Origin: Limousia pullorum
Lineage (GTDB): Bacteria > Bacillota > Clostridia > Oscillospirales > Acutalibacteraceae
Length of the DNA: 43,731 bases
Direction: 5' to 3'
NCBI GenBank assembly: GCA_018714545.1
Contig: DVNG01000120.1
Coordinates: 1-43,731, forward strand
In this document: positions 40,673-43,731 of the stretch, piece by piece
How the letters are laid out: each line of letters opens with the position of its first letter
Numbering within the stretch: position 1 is the stretch's first letter
Program-made: the position numbers and the translations under genes
Notes under the pieces: generated by a model
What the model saw: the letters and a program-made list of their open reading frames with translations, nothing else
The model's database searches: none
What the model was told of the DNA's origin: nothing

Positions 40673-42070
40673 TTATTCGGCCTTTGTAAAGAACCATGTA
40701 GCTGCAAATGTAAGTGCGAATGTGAAGATTGCAACGCCTATGTAGCAAAGGAGCTGATAAGGTGAATATACGAAGAGCAAGAGTCCCGGAACTGTGCTGA
40801 TACCGTTACCTGTACCCTGGAGTCCCAAAAGTGAGGAAGCCATTCCGGCAAATCCGCTGCAAAGACACATTATCATAAACGGTCTGATACTGTTTTTAAG
40901 AATTACACCGAAGAGAGCAGGCTCACCGATACCCAAAAGTGAAGAAACTGTTGCGCTCTTTCCCAAAAGCTTTGTAGGCTTATCCTTGCTCTTTAATGTA
41001 AGTGCAAGACAGCAAGCTGCATTTGCAAATCCGCCAAAGGTGTAAATTGCGTTAACAGGGTTGAAGCCTGTCTGTGTGAGAATTGAGATTTCCAAAATAT
41101 TTGAAAGGTGATGTATACCTGTCAAAACTATAATTGACCAGAAGAAACCGATGAGGAATCCGCCGATACCGAAAGGCAAGCCCATAAACATTGTAAGTGT
41201 ATTCAAAACGAACTGTTCTACAACGTGGAGGATTGGTCCGATAACGATGAGAGCAAGGCACATCATAACAACCAAAACCACAAAAGGAGTTATGAGCAAG
41301 TCAAAAGCTGCAGGAACCTTTTTGTGAAGGAATTTTTCAAACTTTGCACCGATAAGACCAACTGCAAAAGCAGGAAGAACGCTGCCCTGATAGCCTACAA
41401 TCGGGATAAAGTTGAACAGGTAAAGAGGTGTAACTCCGCTTGACGGGTCTGCAACGGAATATGCGTTTGGCAATGAGGTTGAAACCAGCATAAGTCCCAA
41501 AACAATACCCAAAACCGGATTACCGCCGAATGTCTTAAATGCTGACCAACAAACAAGAGCAGGCATAAATGAGAAGGTTGTACCTGACAAAACGTCCAAA
41601 AGAACCAAAACATTCTGAGGAATATCGGCAGAGCTTGCGCCGAAAAGTCCCAGGAAGTTATCATTGAGCAATGCGCCCTTTAAACCAAGGATAAGACCTG
41701 TTGCAACTATAACAGGAATAATAGGAACGAACACGTCGCCCAGTGTACGAACAGCTTTCTGAAGCTTATTTTTATTGGTTTCTTTAAGTTCTTTGATTTC
41801 TTCTTTTGTTGAAACGGAAATATCCATTGCGCAGCATTCGTCATAAACACGGTTTACTACGCCTGTTCCCAAAATTATCTGATACTGACCGGCGTTATAA
41901 AATACGCCCTTAACGCCCTCAATTTCAGTAACCTTTCCGTCGTCGATAATGTCTCTGTTTTTAACGATGAGTCTGAGTCTTGTGGCACAGTGAGTAACAG
42001 ATGAGATATTTTCTTTTCCGCCGACTTTTTCTATGATCTCTCTTGCCATCTTCCCATAATCCAGCTTCAC
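40673..42070 (-). CDS. PTS sugar permease EIIBC, glucose/sucrose/beta-glucoside superfamily
   Basis: 465-residue membrane transporter that imports and phosphorylates a sugar. The N-terminal EIIB domain has the phospho-accepting Cys in SVTHCATRLRL and VFYNAGQYQIILGTG. The EIIC domain has about ten membrane segments and GIGEPALFGV, the conserved sugar-site motif of this superfamily. No EIIA domain is attached, so EIIA must come from elsewhere. The start is GTG at 42068-42070 with AAAGGG 8 nt upstream; an in-frame GTG three codons earlier overlaps the site. With a GH31 alpha-glucosidase downstream, an alpha-glucoside such as maltose, trehalose or sucrose is the likely substrate; sequence alone cannot say which. 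Confidence 0.9.
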   Translation of the reverse strand: MKLDYGKMAREIIEKVGGKENISSVTHCATRLRLIVKNRDIIDDGKVTEIEGVKGVFYNAGQYQIILGTGVVNRVYDECCAMDISVSTKEEIKELKETNKNKLQKAVRTLGDVFVPIIPVIVATGLILGLKGALLNDNFLGLFGASSADIPQNVLVLLDVLSGTTFSFMPALVCWSAFKTFGGNPVLGIVLGLMLVSTSLPNAYSVADPSSGVTPLYLFNFIPIVGYQGSVLPAFAVGLIGAKFEKFLHKKVPAAFDLLITPFVVLVVMMCLALIVIGPILHVVEQFVLNTLTMFMGLPFGIGGFLIGFFWSIIVLTGIHHLSNILEISILTQTGFNPVNAIYTFGGFANAACCLALTLKSKDKPTKLLGKSATVSSLLGIGEPALFGVILKNSIRPFMIMCLCSGFAGMASSLLGLQGTGNGISTVPGLLLFVYSPYQLLCYIGVAIFTFALTFAATWFFTKAE

Positions 42071-42105
42071 ATTAAACACCCTTTCTTTGTATATAATTTA
42101 TTTTG

Positions 42106-42129
42106 ATGTATCACGTTTCATTGATACAT
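42106..42129. promoter_or_regulatory. Inverted-repeat operator candidate in front of the PTS operon
   Basis: ATGTATCA-N8-TGATACAT, perfect 8-bp arms. It lies just downstream of the predicted start of transcription (about 42138, minus strand), so a bound repressor would block elongation. Its blocks AATGAAACG and TGATACAT recur at 42306-42325 with 3 nt inserted between them, suggesting two sites for the divergent LacI regulator. Confidence 0.6.
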
Positions 42130-42144
42130 CTTTGTTACATGAAT

Positions 42145-42173
42145 ATAGTAATACATAATTAGTCTTTTGTCAA
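42145..42173 (-). promoter_or_regulatory. Promoter of the PTS-glucosidase operon
   Basis: On the minus strand, TTGACA (42168-42173), 17 nt, TACTAT (42145-42150). Confidence 0.6.
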
Positions 42174-42305
42174 TACCTTATTGAAAAAATTTTAATAATT
42201 TAAATAATATATACAATTATACCATTTAATGCCTGTTTTTAATTCACTTTACATTCATATAAGGGCATTTTAAACCCCATTAAAATCCTGCTGTTATGCA
42301 TAGCA

Positions 42306-42325
42306 AATGAAACGCAATGATACAT
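42306..42325 (+). promoter_or_regulatory. Second operator candidate, related to 42106-42129
   Basis: AATGAAACG, CAA, TGATACAT: the reverse complement of the first operator contains the same two blocks without the CAA. TTATGCAT flanks it on both sides (42294 and 42325). Confidence 0.4.
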
Positions 42326-42350
42326 TATGCATAAAAACCGCCCTTATTCT

Positions 42351-42364
42351 GTTGCAAATGCAAC
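42351..42364. promoter_or_regulatory. Palindrome GTTGCA-AA-TGCAAC upstream of the regulator promoter
   Basis: Perfect 6-bp arms, 19 nt upstream of the -35 box of the LacI-type gene; a plausible autoregulatory or global regulator site. Confidence 0.4.
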
Positions 42365-42382
42365 ATAATTTTAAAATAATTC

Positions 42383-42411
42383 TTGCTTAAAAGTCAATGT
42401 TATGCTATGAT
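42383..42411 (+). promoter_or_regulatory. Promoter of the LacI-family regulator
   Basis: TTGCTT (42383-42388), 17 nt, TATGAT (42406-42411). It leaves a leader of about 155 nt. Confidence 0.55.
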
Positions 42412-42539
42412 ATTCTTATGTAAACCGTTTTTTCTATTGTTTTAAGCATGTATCGTTTTTGTATTTTTTGCAGAGCATTTCATAACATTATACATTCATT
42501 CATACATGAGAATAATATTATATTAAACTGAAAGGAAAA

Positions 42540-42560
42540 GCCGGCAGTTATTTTGCCGGC
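42540..42560 (+). promoter_or_regulatory. Hairpin between ribosome site and start codon of the regulator
   Basis: GCCGGCA/TGCCGGC, a perfect 7-bp stem with a 7-nt loop. The only purine-rich site, AAAGGAAAA (42531-42539), lies directly 5' of the stem, and the ATG is 13 nt 3' of it. Folding would bring the two near each other, so translation may depend on the hairpin. Confidence 0.5.
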
Positions 42561-42573
42561 ATAAACACTAAAT

Positions 42574-43584
42574 ATGGCAAGTATGAGAGAAATCGCAGAA
42601 AAGGCGGGTGTTTCCCAGGCTACCGTTTCAAGAGTGCTGTCCAATCACCCGTCAATAAAACCGGAAACAAAGCAAAATGTGCTTTACTGGGTAAAAAAGC
42701 TCAATTACCAGACCGGTGAAGGAAAAGGCGCTGTGGTAAAAAGCAAGTCAAACCTTATAGGCGTTATTTTGCCCGACCTTATAAACCCGTTTTTTACTGA
42801 AATCCTTGCGGCTGTAGAATCAACCGCAAACTACGAGGGCTACAGCATAGTTGTAATGTGCACAAACAAAAATCTGGACAGAGAGAAAAATCTCATCAAC
42901 GAGATGAGAGCTATAGGCGTTGACGGAATAATAACCGTCCCTGTTTCCTCCTCCAAAAGCGTTAAAACCTACACGGGAATAAATATTCCTGTTGTAGCCA
43001 TTACAAAGGAGCTTAAAGGCTTTAACTCCATAAGCATATCCCACTATAACGGAGGACGAAAAATCGCAGTTCACCTGCTGTCTTTAGGCTTTACAAAAAT
43101 CGGCTATGTAGGTCCCACAAACGTGTCCACATCAGCTTCAAAGTTCAACGGCTTCAGAGACGCCCTAAAAGAGGAGGGCTATGAGCTGTGCGATATAATT
43201 GAACTGCCGGTTGTTGAGTCAATCGAAAGCCTTCTTCCCTTTAATCACATTAAAAATTATCTCAACAGCAACGAGATAAAAAGTCAGGCGCTTTTTGCCC
43301 ACGATGACTCCACCGCCTGCGACCTTATAAAGGCTCTTTGTGAGCACGGATATAAAGTTCCTCAGGACATAGCGGTTATAGGATTTGATAATTCAATCCT
43401 TTCAAAGAAATGTCATCCAAGCATTTCAACCTTGTCCCAGCCTTTAAAGGAAATGGGCGACAAGGCTGTAGGCATGATAATCGGTCTTATAAATGAAGAG
43501 ATTATTTCCATATCCTCTTATGAGCTGGATTCAAGAATAATTTCCCGTGACACAACCACCGCCCAAAAGCTTAAAAACATGTAA
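42574..43584 (+). CDS. LacI-family transcriptional regulator
   Basis: 336 residues. The N-terminal HTH (MREIAEKAGVSQATVSRVLS) and hinge region precede a type I periplasmic-binding-protein-like sensor domain starting NLIGVILPDLINPFFTEI, with FAHDDSTACDLIKAL and DIAVIGFDNSILSKKCHPSI typical of GalR/LacI members. It is divergent from the PTS-glucosidase operon and presumably represses it until the sugar or a metabolite binds. It has no good ribosome site at normal distance (see the leader hairpin). ATG at 42574 is favoured over the Met three codons later by the family's usual N-terminus; this is not certain. Confidence 0.92.
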   Translation: MASMREIAEKAGVSQATVSRVLSNHPSIKPETKQNVLYWVKKLNYQTGEGKGAVVKSKSNLIGVILPDLINPFFTEILAAVESTANYEGYSIVVMCTNKNLDREKNLINEMRAIGVDGIITVPVSSSKSVKTYTGINIPVVAITKELKGFNSISISHYNGGRKIAVHLLSLGFTKIGYVGPTNVSTSASKFNGFRDALKEEGYELCDIIELPVVESIESLLPFNHIKNYLNSNEIKSQALFAHDDSTACDLIKALCEHGYKVPQDIAVIGFDNSILSKKCHPSISTLSQPLKEMGDKAVGMIIGLINEEIISISSYELDSRIISRDTTTAQKLKNM

Positions 43585-43607
43585 AACAAAACCGTGGCTT
43601 CATGAAG

Positions 43608-43731
43608 TGAACCCCAAAGTTTAGACAAATAAATATTAAATTTCAACAGAATGAGTTCGGTATTGCACCGGGCTCATTTTTAATTTTGTAATTATTCTAT
43701 CATTGTTGTAGTAATTAATGTAATCTTTCAA
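43608..43731 (-). mobile_element. End of an IS3-family (IS150-like) insertion sequence, truncated by the window
   Basis: TGAACCCCAAAGTTTAGACA at 43608-43627 has the TG...CA form of an IS3-family terminal repeat and lies 8 nt past the transposase stop. The element enters the window from the right, 24 nt after the LacI-type gene. The rest of the element and its other end are outside. Confidence 0.8.
43636..43731 (-). CDS. IS3-family transposase OrfB, C-terminal fragment
   Basis: Last 31 codons of the DDE integrase-type transposase: YINYYNNDRI, then LKMSPVQYR, the usual C-terminus of IS150-group OrfB (family pattern YNxxRxxxxLxxxSPxxYR). The 5' part is cut by the window edge, so completeness of the gene cannot be judged. 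Confidence 0.85.
   Translation of the reverse strand: MKDYINYYNNDRIITKLKMSPVQYRTHSVEI

Overview
The window looks like the chromosome of an anaerobic, low-to-moderate GC Firmicute of the Clostridia (Eubacteriales, probably Oscillospiraceae/Ruminococcus-like). The evidence is the paired GlgC/GlgD of Gram-positive glycogen synthesis, strong AAGGAGG ribosome sites, a sortase-assembled pilus with LPxTG signals, an iron alcohol dehydrogenase, PTS sugar uptake and a LacI regulator. The species call is inference.

Region 1 (1-2.3 kb) is housekeeping: metG on the minus strand and an initiator tRNA-fMet on the plus strand, each with a readable promoter. Region 2 (2.4-17.4 kb) is accessory DNA. Its outer parts form a probable defence island: a BfiI/NgoFVII-like PLD-fold restriction endonuclease (2581-3783), two overlapping-operon SPPY DNA methyltransferases on the opposite strand (3836-5895), and a GHKL ATPase fused to a C-terminal Shedu-like nuclease domain (15391-17301). 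A 9 kb, visibly more GC-rich mobile element (about 6.17-15.29 kb) sits between the methyltransferases and the ATPase-nuclease. It carries a DUF6809-like protein, an SOS-type promoter, two HTH proteins, a D5/P4-type primase-helicase, several small orphan genes, a lone HK97-type capsid gene broken by one missing base, and two consecutive large serine recombinases. Promoter sequences and a duplicated regulatory segment link the outer genes, and a 19-bp imperfect inverted repeat brackets the island. This suggests one four-gene module later split by the insertion.

Region 3 (17.4-28.6 kb, minus strand) is a four-gene pilus operon transcribed in the order giant 2626-residue adhesin, backbone pilin, class C sortase, minor/basal pilin. 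Likely regulatory repeats lie in the 1.2 kb AT-rich region upstream. Region 4 (29.6-31.8 kb) holds an iron alcohol dehydrogenase with a 2-nt deletion and an unknown membrane protein.

Region 5 (31.9-42.1 kb, minus strand) is carbohydrate storage and use: glgB-glgC-glgD-glgA for glycogen synthesis, then a GH31 alpha-glucosidase and a PTS EIIBC permease. A divergent LacI regulator (42.6-43.6 kb) has candidate operators in the shared intergenic region. The permease and glucosidase would import and split an alpha-glucoside, and the Glg enzymes would store the glucose. The window ends inside an IS3-family (IS150-like) insertion sequence.

Starts were chosen by ribosome binding sites, so several are shorter than the longest possible reading frame. 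Nothing was checked against a database; family names come from motifs and memory.
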